DNA from: COE1 sp964387365
GTDB taxonomy: Bacteria > Bacillota > Clostridia > Lachnospirales > Lachnospiraceae
Direction: 5' to 3'
Length of the DNA: 64,000 bases
NCBI GenBank assembly: GCA_964387365.1
Contig: CAYLWP010000001.1
Coordinates: 1 to 64,000 of the forward strand
Part shown: positions 52,078 through 60,861 of the stretch, in pieces
How the letters are laid out: each line of letters starts with the position of its first letter
Position numbering within the stretch: position 1 is the first letter of the stretch
The notes under the pieces: generated by a model
The model's database searches: none
Seen by the model: the letters and a program-made list of their open reading frames with translations, nothing else
Told to the model about the DNA's origin: nothing
Program-made: the position numbers and the translations under genes

Positions 52078-53256
52078 ATGAGTATAAGGGAAGCACAGAA
52101 GCAAATCAGAGTTCTGCATGTGCTGGGAACCACCAATCTCGGCGGCGCAGAGAGTAGAATTATGGAGCTGTATCGCTGCATTGACCGCAGTAAAGTACAG
52201 TTTGATTTTCTGGTGCATACCAGTGAGGACGGACACTACAGCAAGGAAATCCGTGAGCTGGGTGGTCGTATATACAGTCTCCCACGTTTCAAGGTGATTA
52301 ATCTTGCAGAGTATAAAAAGGCAATCAGAGCGTTTTTCAGAGCGCATCGGGAATTTGTAGCCGTGCAGGGGCATATGACCAGTACGGCATCCATTTATCT
52401 GCCGATAGCGAAGAAGGAGAATCCTTCCATCGTAACGATTGCTCATGCAAGAAGCGCAGGTGTGGACAAGGGATTAAAAGGCTATGTAACCAAGGTGTTA
52501 CGCAGTTCCTTAAAAGATAAAACAGATTATTGCTTTACCTGCTCCAAGGAGGCAGGGATTGCGGTATTCGGAGAAAAATGGGTGAAACAGGGTAAGGTAT
52601 GGACCATCCCGAATGCCATTGACGCAAACCGCTTTCAGTTTGACAGGGGCGTTCGTGATGAAGTAAGAACCGAGCTTGGTATACAAGATAAGTTTGTTAT
52701 CGGGCATGTGGGACGATTTGGATTTATGAAGAATCATAGTTATCTGGTTGATATCTTTGCAGAGCTTTGCAGGCAGAGAGAAGATATGGCTCTTGTACTG
52801 ATTGGCAAGGGCGAGGAGGAAGAGAACGTACACACCAAGCTAAGGAGGCTCGGAGCAGAATATTTTGGTGATGAGAACGCATTGGAGAGTAAGGTACTGT
52901 TCCTTGGAAATAAATTCGATGTCGAGCGTTATTATCAGGCATTTGATTATTTTGTATTTCCATCGACCTTTGAGGGACTGCCGGGAAGCGTAGCAGAGGC
53001 ACAGGCAGCAGGGCTGCACTGCCTGATATCGGATAAGATTACAGGAGAAGTTGCGTTGACAGAGCTGGTATCCTATCGAAGCATTGAGGAAGAACCTAAG
53101 CTCTGGGCAGAGGAAATCCTGAAGAATGCCGATGAGGCATTGATTCGTGCGGATATGAGAGAAGCCATTGCAAAAAAGGGATTTGATGTAAATACACAGG
53201 CGGTATTGATGGAGGAGTTCTATCGGACAGGGGAGAATCCGCCGGGAAGTAGGTAA
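52078..53256 (+). CDS. GT4 glycosyltransferase, EpsF/CapM-like
   Basis: This 392-residue enzyme has the N-terminal VLHVLGTTNLGGAESRIM, the standard beginning of EpsF-like transferases. HVGRFGFMKNHSYLVDIF is the nucleotide-binding entry and FPSTFEGLPGSVAEAQAAG holds the E-x7-E pair. Donor and acceptor are unknown. It is the first of four GT4 genes in this segment. Confidence 0.88.
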   Translation: MSIREAQKQIRVLHVLGTTNLGGAESRIMELYRCIDRSKVQFDFLVHTSEDGHYSKEIRELGGRIYSLPRFKVINLAEYKKAIRAFFRAHREFVAVQGHMTSTASIYLPIAKKENPSIVTIAHARSAGVDKGLKGYVTKVLRSSLKDKTDYCFTCSKEAGIAVFGEKWVKQGKVWTIPNAIDANRFQFDRGVRDEVRTELGIQDKFVIGHVGRFGFMKNHSYLVDIFAELCRQREDMALVLIGKGEEEENVHTKLRRLGAEYFGDENALESKVLFLGNKFDVERYYQAFDYFVFPSTFEGLPGSVAEAQAAGLHCLISDKITGEVALTELVSYRSIEEEPKLWAEEILKNADEALIRADMREAIAKKGFDVNTQAVLMEEFYRTGENPPGSR

Positions 53257-53258
53257 CG

Positions 53259-54446
53259 ATGACGGAAGTAGGGAATAAAAAAAGAATTATGCTGATTGTA
53301 CCAATGCTTCATCAGGGAGGCTTTGAGAGAATCTGTGTACTGACTGCAAGATTATTAAGTCAGATATATAAAGTGCATGTTGTGATTTTTAGCTCAGAAG
53401 ATATGTTTTATGATGTATCGGGCTTGCATGTCATAGATTTGAAGCTTGGTGTAGTTCCCGGAAAGCTTGCAAAGGTTTTAAATATTTTCAAAAGAGTAAG
53501 GCGTGTAAGAAAGCTGAAAAAAGAGCTTGGTATTCAAATCAGCTATAGCTTTGGAACCACAGCAAACCTTGTTAATGTACTTTCTAAGGGTAAGGATATT
53601 ACATGGGCGGGTATTCGTGGCTATGGTGCATTAGAAGAACGCCCGGAGATGGATGTCATCTGCAGACTGGCTGACAGAGTGGTAAGCTGTACGAAGGTCA
53701 TGGAAGAGGATATCGCCAAAAGCTACAGTGTAAAGTCTTCCGCAACATTGTACAATCCCTGTAATCTGGAGGAAATTAAGCGATTGTCAGAAGAAAGCAT
53801 CACACCGGAGTTTGAGGAATTTCTGCGCAAACCGGGTAAAACAGTCGTGTCCATGGGGCGAGAGGACGATATCAAGGGCTTCTGGCATCTGATTAAGAGC
53901 GTTTATCTGGTCAGAAAAAAAGTACCGGATGTAAAGCTTATGATTATAGGCGACGGAGTGTTTACAGAGTATCGGGAGTTAGTGGGAAACCTTGGCATGG
54001 AAGACGCGGTACTTTTTACCGGCGTACAGAAGAATCCATTTGCCTTGCTTGCAAGAGCTGATATATATGCGCTAACCTCAGACAGTGAAGGCTTTCCTAA
54101 TGCCTTAATAGAGGCAATGGCATTAGGCCTTCCCTGCATTAGTGTGAATTGTAAGACAGGCCCTGCAGAGATTCTGCAGAATAATTATACAGAGTGCGAG
54201 GTCAATGACCGCGTATATGCTGCGGACTATGGTGTGCTTGCGCCGATTCTTACAGGCAAAAAGGATTTGACACAGGATAGCTTTACAAGTGAGGAACAGA
54301 TATTTGCGGATGAATTGGCAAGGCTGTTGGCAGATGAGGCGGTTTGTGCGTCTTATCGGGAAAAGGCGATACAAAGAGCGTATGCCTTTGGCATGGAAGC
54401 CTATGTACAAGATATCGGAAGGCTGATAGAAGAATCTGACAAATAA
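53259..54446 (+). CDS. GT4 glycosyltransferase
   Basis: This 395-residue GT-B protein starts RIMLIVPMLHQGGFERI. VVSMGREDDIKGFWHLI begins the second domain, and SDSEGFPNALIEAMALGLP carries the catalytic glutamate pair, followed by SVNCKTGPAEIL, a loop found in GalNAc- or hexosamine-using members. The ATG lies two bases after the preceding stop. Specificity cannot be fixed. Confidence 0.88.
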   Translation: MTEVGNKKRIMLIVPMLHQGGFERICVLTARLLSQIYKVHVVIFSSEDMFYDVSGLHVIDLKLGVVPGKLAKVLNIFKRVRRVRKLKKELGIQISYSFGTTANLVNVLSKGKDITWAGIRGYGALEERPEMDVICRLADRVVSCTKVMEEDIAKSYSVKSSATLYNPCNLEEIKRLSEESITPEFEEFLRKPGKTVVSMGREDDIKGFWHLIKSVYLVRKKVPDVKLMIIGDGVFTEYRELVGNLGMEDAVLFTGVQKNPFALLARADIYALTSDSEGFPNALIEAMALGLPCISVNCKTGPAEILQNNYTECEVNDRVYAADYGVLAPILTGKKDLTQDSFTSEEQIFADELARLLADEAVCASYREKAIQRAYAFGMEAYVQDIGRLIEESDK

Positions 54447-54472
54447 TATATTTGAATGGATAGAGGGCTGGA

Positions 54473-55513
54473 ATGGTTAATTACAATGTGAATTTAGAGG
54501 GAAAAACAGTATTAGTGACAGGTGCAGCCGGTTTTATAGGCGCAAACCTGGCAAAGCGGTTACTGGCAGCAGGAAAAAAAATCAAAGTAATCGGCTTGGA
54601 CAGTATAACGGACTATTATGATGTAGCCCTGAAGGAAGCAAGACTTAATGAACTCAACAAATATCCGGACTTTACCTTTATCAAGGGCAGTATTGCGGAT
54701 AGAGACCCCGTGGAAAAAATATTTGAAGAACACAAGCCACAGGTGGTAGTGAACCTGGCAGCACAGGCAGGTGTAAGGTATTCCATAACCAATCCGGATG
54801 CTTATATAGAGTCTAATCTGATTGGCTTCTACAATATTTTGGAGTGCTGTCGCCATAATCCGGTTGAGCATCTGGTATATGCAAGCTCTTCGAGTGTATA
54901 CGGTATGAATCAAAAGATTCCCTTTTCCACAGAGGATAAGGTAGATACACCGGTCTCGCTGTATGCGGCAACGAAAAAGTCCAATGAATTGATGGCGCAT
55001 GCCTATTCCAAGCTGTATGATATTCCGTCCACGGGACTGCGATTTTTTACGGTATACGGACCGGCGGGACGTCCTGATATGGCTTATTTTGGCTTTACCA
55101 ATAAGCTGAGGGAAGGAAAGCAAATACAAATATTTAATTATGGAAATTGCAAACGTGACTTTACGTATATCGATGATATCGTAACAGGTGTTGTGAATGT
55201 CATGCAAAAGGCGCCGGAAGCGAATGAAAATGGCGTAAGGTACAAGGTTTATAATATTGGAAACAATCAACCGGAAAACCTGTTGGATTTCGTGGATATC
55301 CTTCAGCAGGAGCTTATTCGTGCAGGAGTATTGGATAAAGATTATGATTTTGAAGCTCATAAGGAATTAGTGCCGATGCAGCCGGGAGATGTGGAGATGA
55401 CCTATGCGGATGTAGATAATCTGGTTGCGGACTTTGACTTTAAGCCAAAGACAAGCTTAAGGGAAGGCTTAAGAGCATTTGCGGAATGGTATAAGGATTA
55501 CTATATGAAATAG
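54473..55513 (+). CDS. UDP-glucuronate 4-epimerase-like enzyme (CapI/LspL)
   Basis: This 346-residue extended short-chain dehydrogenase has VLVTGAAGFIGANLAKRL, LAAQAGVRYSITNP, YASSSSVYGMN and SLYAATKKSNELMAH with Tyr-x3-Lys. The AQAGVRYS block and FTVYGPAGRPDMAYFGF are diagnostic of UDP-glucuronate 4-epimerases, which make UDP-GalA. No clear UDP-glucose dehydrogenase is in the window, so UDP-GlcA would come from elsewhere. A long minus-strand frame (54560-55360) is only a shadow. Confidence 0.9.
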   Translation: MVNYNVNLEGKTVLVTGAAGFIGANLAKRLLAAGKKIKVIGLDSITDYYDVALKEARLNELNKYPDFTFIKGSIADRDPVEKIFEEHKPQVVVNLAAQAGVRYSITNPDAYIESNLIGFYNILECCRHNPVEHLVYASSSSVYGMNQKIPFSTEDKVDTPVSLYAATKKSNELMAHAYSKLYDIPSTGLRFFTVYGPAGRPDMAYFGFTNKLREGKQIQIFNYGNCKRDFTYIDDIVTGVVNVMQKAPEANENGVRYKVYNIGNNQPENLLDFVDILQQELIRAGVLDKDYDFEAHKELVPMQPGDVEMTYADVDNLVADFDFKPKTSLREGLRAFAEWYKDYYMK

Positions 55514-55538
55514 GAATCCATAACATATGGAGAAGAGG

Positions 55539-56642
55539 ATGAAAAAAATTGTATTTCATTTAAATTGTCTGGAGCGTGGTGGCGCAGAGCGAGTGGTTAC
55601 CAATCTCTCGGGACAGTTTGCAGAGCATGGTTATGAAGTATATATCGCCACGGAGTGGCAGGGAGAAGACGAGTATGAGATTGACTCCCGTGTAACAAGA
55701 GTTCATGTGGGACCAAGCAAAGAACAGGAAAAAAAGGGCAGGGCAGCCGTATTTTTGGCAAGAATCGCGAATCTCAGAAGCTTTTTAAAAAAAGTACAGC
55801 CGGATATCGTCATCGCCTTTGCAAGAAAAGCAAACTACAGAGCGCTGACGGCTACGATAGGAACAAAGATTCCTGTTATTATATCGGTTCGTATTGCGCC
55901 GGTAGGGTGCTATGATCATCTGACGGATAAGATTCAGATACCGCTCTTATTCCCAAGAGCAGCCGGTTGTGTGTTCCAAACACAGGAACAGAAGGATTTT
56001 TTTCCGAAATATCTTCAGGATAAATCCCGTATCATACTGAATGCTATTAATCCGAAGTTTATCGGCAACCCGATTCCGGAGCAAAGGGAAAAGGTAGTTA
56101 TGCATTCCGGCAGAATCGTAGATTTTAAGAATCAATGTATGCTAATCAGGGCATTTGAGGAGGTGCACAGAAAGCATCCGGATTATGTTCTGAAGATTTT
56201 TGGACAGAATACCTTTGATGGTACCTGGGAACAGCTCGAAGCGCAGATTGAAAAGAATCAGGCTTGGGACTATGTGAAATTAATGGGCGGCAGTAACCAG
56301 CTGGAAAAAGATATGATAAATGGAGCAGTAGCGGCGTTTTCCTCCGATATGGAGGGTATGCCCAATGCCATGCTGGAGGCAATGGCGCTTGGTTTACCGG
56401 TAGTCGCAACGGATTGTCCTCCCGGTGGACCAAGAATGGTCATTACTCCGGAAGAAAATGGACTTCTGGTGCCTGTAGGCGATGAAAAGGCACTGGCAGC
56501 GGCTATCAACAGATTAATAGAAGATCCGGAATTTGCCGAAAGGCTTGGAAGGAATGCTGCCGAAATAGGGAAAAAGGCAGGAGCTGAGATGATATTCCGG
56601 GAGTGGGAAGATTATATTAACGAAATATGTGGAAAAAAATGA
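55539..56642 (+). CDS. GT4 glycosyltransferase, paralogue of the one at 58648
   Basis: I start at the ATG at 55539 (GGAG six bases before it), which aligns with the start of the paralogue; the ATG at 55527 is also possible. The 367-residue product begins KKIVFHLNCLERGGAERVV. HSGRIVDFKNQCMLI opens the second domain, and SSDMEGMPNAMLEAMALG and TDCPPGGPRMVI are shared with the enzyme at 58648. Such members use hexosamine or uronate donors. It precedes an asparagine-synthase-like gene. Confidence 0.88.
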   Translation: MKKIVFHLNCLERGGAERVVTNLSGQFAEHGYEVYIATEWQGEDEYEIDSRVTRVHVGPSKEQEKKGRAAVFLARIANLRSFLKKVQPDIVIAFARKANYRALTATIGTKIPVIISVRIAPVGCYDHLTDKIQIPLLFPRAAGCVFQTQEQKDFFPKYLQDKSRIILNAINPKFIGNPIPEQREKVVMHSGRIVDFKNQCMLIRAFEEVHRKHPDYVLKIFGQNTFDGTWEQLEAQIEKNQAWDYVKLMGGSNQLEKDMINGAVAAFSSDMEGMPNAMLEAMALGLPVVATDCPPGGPRMVITPEENGLLVPVGDEKALAAAINRLIEDPEFAERLGRNAAEIGKKAGAEMIFREWEDYINEICGKK

Positions 56643-56685
56643 GCAATCCAACCAATCATGACATATAGAAGGTGAGGGGAAAGCA

Positions 56686-58581
56686 ATGTGCGGAATATGT
56701 GGATTTATCGCTAAAAAGTGTATAAATACAGAACAGCTGAAAGCTATGAATGATACGATGTACCACAGAGGTCCCAATGACAGCGGAGAGGAAATCTTTC
56801 AGGCAGGAAATGGATATTACGTAGGCTTGGCTCAAAGAAGATTGTCAATTCTTGACTTATCCATGCTTGGACATCAGCCGATGCACTCCAACAATGAACG
56901 ACTTATAATCAGCTATAACGGTGAAATCTATAATTTTCTAGAATTAAGAGAAGAGTTAAAGGATTATCCGTTTCAGTCGCAATGCGATACAGAAGTGATT
57001 CTTGCTGCCTATATGAAGTGGGGAATCTCATGTGTTGATCGTTTTCAGGGAATGTTTGCTATTTCCCTGTTTGACAGAGAGACCAATGAATTATATCTTG
57101 TCAGGGACAGAATTGGTAAGAAGCCATTATATTATTGGCAGGATGGAGAAAATCTTGTATTTGCATCGGAACTGAAGCCGATTATGGAGTATCCGGGATT
57201 TCCTAAGGAGATTCGTAGAGATGTAATCAAGAGATATCTGTTCCATGAGTGCATCAATGAACCGGAGTCTGTTTTTAAGGATGTATATAAGCTTGAACCG
57301 GGACAGATACTTCGCTTTAAAGTGTGTGCGGAGTCCGCAGCACCTGTAATTGATAAGTGGAAATATTGGGATATTGCTGAAGTTTATCGTCGCAAGAAGG
57401 CAGAGGCTGTAGGAACGTATGAAGAAGCCAAGGAAGAGTTGAAAAATCTTCTGCGTGATGCTGTTAAGAAGAGAATGATTGCGGATGTACCGCTGGGAAC
57501 CTTTTTGAGCGGCGGATATGATTCCTCTTTGGTAACTGCGCTGGCACAGGAAGCAAGTAGTGAGCCTGTAAAGACATATTCGATTGGATTTCATGATAAA
57601 AAGCATAATGAGGCAGAGTATGCCAAGGCAGTAGCAAAGCATCTTGGTACACAGCACACGGAAATGTATATAGATGAGAAGACTATGTTTCAGATGGTAG
57701 AAAGTATACCGAAGTATTATGATGAGCCGTTTGCGGACAGCTCTCAGATTCCGTCTATGTTGGTGTCTGAGCTTGCAGCGAAGGATGTTACGGTTGTTTT
57801 AACCGGAGACGGTGGAGACGAATTCTTCTGCGGTTATAATGTGTATGATTATGTAGCGCAGGCACAGAAGCTGGACGGGCTTGGGGAGCTGGTCTACGGT
57901 GTGTGTCAGTTGCCGCCGTTTAGGCAGATGCAGATGCTTGACAGACTTCCGTTTAAGGTACAGGTAATTGCCGAAAATCGTAACCGGGCAACCAAGACAC
58001 AGCTCGGTGGAATGCCATTTAAACGAGTGATTGATAGAATGATTTTAGAGGAAGGTATCCCATACAAATTCCTAATCGAAGAAAAGTACGGAGAAAAAGA
58101 CTGGCAGGCAAGAAGAATGCTGTTGGATGAGGAAACTTATTTGCCGGGAGATATTCTGTGCAAGGTAGACAGGGCTTCCATGAAGTATTCTATAGAATCC
58201 AGATGCCCGATTCTTGACCAGAGAGTGATGGAGTATTCTTATCGGTTGCCGCACTCCTATAAATATGCCAATGGCGTAAAAAAGCGTATCTTAAAGGATA
58301 TCGCTTATGATTATATACCAAAGGAACTGCTTGAACGTCCTAAGGTTGGCTTTTCAGTTCCGCTTGATTCATGGTTACGAGGCCCGTTGAAGGAGCAGCT
58401 GACCGATATGTGTAATATGGAATTCTTGAAGCGTCAGGGAATTTTTGAGGCGGAGTATGTGAATCAGTTCCTGCAGGAATATTTGCAGACGGGAGACAAG
58501 GGCTCCGGAACCGGCAGCAATTATTCTAGAATGATGTGGGCATTTTTCGTATTCCAGCAGTGGTATCAGACTTATATGTAA
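56686..58581 (+). CDS. Asparagine synthase-like amidotransferase
   Basis: This 631-residue protein has the two AsnB domains: a class II glutaminase with nucleophile Cys2 (MCGICGFIA, RGPNDSG, FNGEIYN-type YNGEIYNF), and a synthetase domain (about 250-600) with the ATP pyrophosphatase loop FLSGGYDSSLVTA and LTGDGGDEFFCGY. In glycan loci such proteins, for example WbpS-type, often amidate the carboxyl of a uronic acid instead of aspartate. Uronate-making enzymes just upstream make that plausible. GTGAGGGG precedes the ATG. It ends at a two-hairpin module. Confidence 0.9.
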   Translation: MCGICGFIAKKCINTEQLKAMNDTMYHRGPNDSGEEIFQAGNGYYVGLAQRRLSILDLSMLGHQPMHSNNERLIISYNGEIYNFLELREELKDYPFQSQCDTEVILAAYMKWGISCVDRFQGMFAISLFDRETNELYLVRDRIGKKPLYYWQDGENLVFASELKPIMEYPGFPKEIRRDVIKRYLFHECINEPESVFKDVYKLEPGQILRFKVCAESAAPVIDKWKYWDIAEVYRRKKAEAVGTYEEAKEELKNLLRDAVKKRMIADVPLGTFLSGGYDSSLVTALAQEASSEPVKTYSIGFHDKKHNEAEYAKAVAKHLGTQHTEMYIDEKTMFQMVESIPKYYDEPFADSSQIPSMLVSELAAKDVTVVLTGDGGDEFFCGYNVYDYVAQAQKLDGLGELVYGVCQLPPFRQMQMLDRLPFKVQVIAENRNRATKTQLGGMPFKRVIDRMILEEGIPYKFLIEEKYGEKDWQARRMLLDEETYLPGDILCKVDRASMKYSIESRCPILDQRVMEYSYRLPHSYKYANGVKKRILKDIAYDYIPKELLERPKVGFSVPLDSWLRGPLKEQLTDMCNMEFLKRQGIFEAEYVNQFLQEYLQTGDKGSGTGSNYSRMMWAFFVFQQWYQTYM

Positions 58582-58628
58582 TGTGAAAATGTATTTCACA
58601 TACGAATTTGCGCAACGGCACACATTCG
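58582..58628 (+). repeat. Two-stem-loop intercistronic module, copy 2
   Basis: Directly after the stop codon, TGTGAAA (58582-58588) pairs with TTTCACA (58594-58600) through a five-base loop. Then CGAATTTGCGC (58603-58613) pairs imperfectly with GCACACATTCG (58618-58628). The order, spacing and sequence of the second arm resemble copy 1 at 11364-11423. No T-run follows. Confidence 0.55.
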
Positions 58629-58647
58629 AGAGGTGAGGAGATTAGTA

Positions 58648-59736
58648 ATGAAAAGAATAGCACTATTTATCAGTTCTCTGCAAAAAGGCGGATCCGAGCG
58701 TGTTATGGCGAATCTGGCAGAGTACTTTCATAAAAAAGGCTACGAAGTGATATTGGTAACGCAGTACAAGCAGGAGGATGAGTATGATATTTCGCCGGAG
58801 ATCAGAAGGGTTTATTCAGAACCTGAAGAACATGAGCTTCAGGGAGGAAGAATTCACAATTTTCTCGTGCGTTTTTTCACATTACGGAAGATTTGGAAGG
58901 CGTATAAGCCTGATATCATCCTGTCCTTTTTGGGGAAAAACAACCTGATGGCAATTGCTACCTCCATGTTTTTATCATCTAAGGTAGCGGTATCTGTCCG
59001 CGGAGAACCTACCATGGAATACGAAGGGAAGCTGTTACAATTTCTGGCAAAGACGATGTTTGGTATGGCGGACGGCGTGGTTCTGCAGACGCAGCAGGCC
59101 AAGCTCTTTTTCCCCAAAGGAGTGCAGAAAAAGGCAAAGATTCTTCCTAATCCCCTGAATCCAGCCTTTCTGGATAAGTGCTACACAGGAGAAAGAGAGG
59201 ATAAGATAGTAGCAGTCGGCAGACTGGATGAAAATAAAAATCATGCCATGCTGATACATGCCTTTTCCAGGATTGCGGCAGAGTATCCTAAGGTAGGGCT
59301 GGTCATTTACGGAGAAGGAAGCAGCAGGCAACAGCTGGAGCAGTTGGTTGCCGAGAAGGGGCTTGAGGACAGAATAGAGCTTCCGGGTACGATTACCAAT
59401 GTGGCAGGGCATATTGCAAATGCAAGAATCTTCACGCTTACCTCTAATACAGAAGGCATGCCGAATTCTATTATGGAGGCGATGGCATTGGGGCTGCCGG
59501 TAGTTTCTACGGATTGTCCCTGTGGTGGTCCTGCAACCCTGATTGACCATGAAGAGAACGGTATGTTGGTTCCGGTAGGCGATGCATACGCATTGGCAGA
59601 TGCATTTAGAAAAATTTTATCAGATTCTGAATATGCAGATAAATTGAGCAAAAATGCACATGAAATCACAAAAAAACTACATCCGAATATTGTAAACAGA
59701 GAATGGGAAGAATATTTGTCCCATATTGCTAAATAA
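58648..59736 (+). CDS. GT4 glycosyltransferase, paralogue of the one at 55539
   Basis: The ATG at 58648 lies seven bases after GTGAGGAG and gives 362 residues. KRIALFISSLQKGGSERVM, VAVGRLDENKNHAML, TSNTEGMPNSIMEAMALG and TDCPCGGPATLI follow the same pattern as the enzyme at 55539. The two flank the asparagine-synthase-like gene, suggesting duplication and use of related donors at neighbouring positions in the glycan. It is the last gene before a strong terminator. Confidence 0.88.
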   Translation: MKRIALFISSLQKGGSERVMANLAEYFHKKGYEVILVTQYKQEDEYDISPEIRRVYSEPEEHELQGGRIHNFLVRFFTLRKIWKAYKPDIILSFLGKNNLMAIATSMFLSSKVAVSVRGEPTMEYEGKLLQFLAKTMFGMADGVVLQTQQAKLFFPKGVQKKAKILPNPLNPAFLDKCYTGEREDKIVAVGRLDENKNHAMLIHAFSRIAAEYPKVGLVIYGEGSSRQQLEQLVAEKGLEDRIELPGTITNVAGHIANARIFTLTSNTEGMPNSIMEAMALGLPVVSTDCPCGGPATLIDHEENGMLVPVGDAYALADAFRKILSDSEYADKLSKNAHEITKKLHPNIVNREWEEYLSHIAK

Positions 59737-59742
59737 AAGGCG

Positions 59743-59777
59743 AAAAAAAGGACTGTTTTCACAGTCTTTTTTTATTT
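59743..59777 (+). terminator. Strong Rho-independent terminator
   Basis: GACTGT (59751-59756) pairs with ACAGTC (59761-59766) around a TTTC loop. The stem is extended by A/T pairs on either side (with a bulged G) and followed by seven T. It lies seven bases after the GT4 stop codon and closes the transcript begun at 38981 or earlier. Confidence 0.88.
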
Positions 59778-59792
59778 GAAAAATGGGCAAAC

Positions 59793-59821
59793 TTGTAATT
59801 GAAAGCGAATTATGTTAAACT
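59793..59821 (+). promoter_or_regulatory. Promoter with extended -10 for the TupA-like gene
   Basis: TTGTAA (59793-59798), 17 bases, then TAAACT (59816-59821), preceded by TGT (59813-59815), an extended -10. Transcription would begin near 59828, leaving a leader of about 52 bases before the ATG at 59880. Confidence 0.65.
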
Positions 59822-59879
59822 TCTACAGTAAATTAGAATAGCGATTCGTGTGTCCATATGACAGTAAGAGGAGATTATC

Positions 59880-60830
59880 ATGAGTGTTCATCCGTTGAAA
59901 CGGTTTATATATCATCATACTATTACGGCTAAGTTATATAATGTGATTCGTAATTACCGGAGAGATAAAAGAAACAGTCTGAGTGATGAAGAATTTGCAC
60001 AGTGGATGTATGCGAATCATACAGGTGGGAAGACACTGGATTTGCGAAATCCCAAGACCTTTGATGAGAAGGTATGGTATCTGAAGCTGCATGAGAAGGA
60101 TGAGCTGCAGACAAGATGCACGGATAAGGTTCTGGTAAGGGAGTATGTTCAGGAATGCGGATTGGGGCATATCCTGAATGAAGTGTACGGAGTCTATGAT
60201 TCCTTTCGTGAAGTACCCTTTGACAGGCTTCCGGAGCGTTTCTTTATGAAGTGTACTCATACCTCCGGTGCGAATGTAATTTATGACAGAAATAAACCAT
60301 TTGACTATGTATATTATAAGAATGAATTTGAATATTGGATGAAGCGTAATTATTTCTGGGGCAGCAGAGAGTACAATTATAGGAATCTTGTGCCCAAGAT
60401 TATCTGTGAGCAGATTTTGGAAGATAAGAACGGAAAGCTGCCGGTGGACTATAAGTTTATGTGTTTTGGCGGTGAGGTAAAAATGCTCTTTTTAAATATC
60501 GGTCTTGCCACCGAGAAAGGTGAACACGCCGATGATGCATATTGCAATATATATGACAGAGAATTTAACCTGCTTCCGATAAAGGATGAAAGAGAAAATT
60601 ATCCGGGAAATGATATCGTAAAGCCGGATAATTGGGAGCAGATGCTTGCGTATGCAGAGATTTTGTCGAAGCCTTTCAGACACTGCAGAGTGGATTTTTA
60701 CAATGTAGACGGAAAAATCTATTTTGGGGAGATAACCTTTCATCACGGCGGCGGCTGTAACGGTATTGAACCGGAGGAATGGGCATACCAAATGGGAGAA
60801 TGGATATCCATAGATGGCTTGGAAGACTAG
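59880..60830 (+). CDS. TupA-type ATP-grasp protein
   Basis: This 316-residue protein matches the ATPgrasp_TupA family, named for teichuronopeptide synthesis. It shows RNPKTFDEKVWYLKLHE, MKCTHTSGANVIYD, DYKFMCFGGEVKMLF, and CRVDFYNVDGKIYFGEITFHHGGG with the late Asp and Glu that bind metal. Members are often mislabelled glycosyltransferases; the fold suggests amide ligation of an amino acid to a uronic acid. GAGGAG precedes the ATG. It is the first gene after the terminator and stands before a second AsnB. Confidence 0.88.
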   Translation: MSVHPLKRFIYHHTITAKLYNVIRNYRRDKRNSLSDEEFAQWMYANHTGGKTLDLRNPKTFDEKVWYLKLHEKDELQTRCTDKVLVREYVQECGLGHILNEVYGVYDSFREVPFDRLPERFFMKCTHTSGANVIYDRNKPFDYVYYKNEFEYWMKRNYFWGSREYNYRNLVPKIICEQILEDKNGKLPVDYKFMCFGGEVKMLFLNIGLATEKGEHADDAYCNIYDREFNLLPIKDERENYPGNDIVKPDNWEQMLAYAEILSKPFRHCRVDFYNVDGKIYFGEITFHHGGGCNGIEPEEWAYQMGEWISIDGLED

Positions 60831-60861
60831 AAGATTGTAGGATAATAGGAGTGAAGCAATT

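Noticed and set aside
54560..55360. A 266-codon open frame on the minus strand
   Set aside because: It lies entirely inside the uronate epimerase gene, has no ribosome site, and its translation is rich in Ile, Tyr and Cys without family motifs. It is a shadow of the real gene.
56686..58581. Calling the AsnB-like proteins plain asparagine synthetases
   Set aside because: Domains fit, but both sit in glycan operons next to uronate enzymes, where amidation of sugars is the more likely role; I left the function open.
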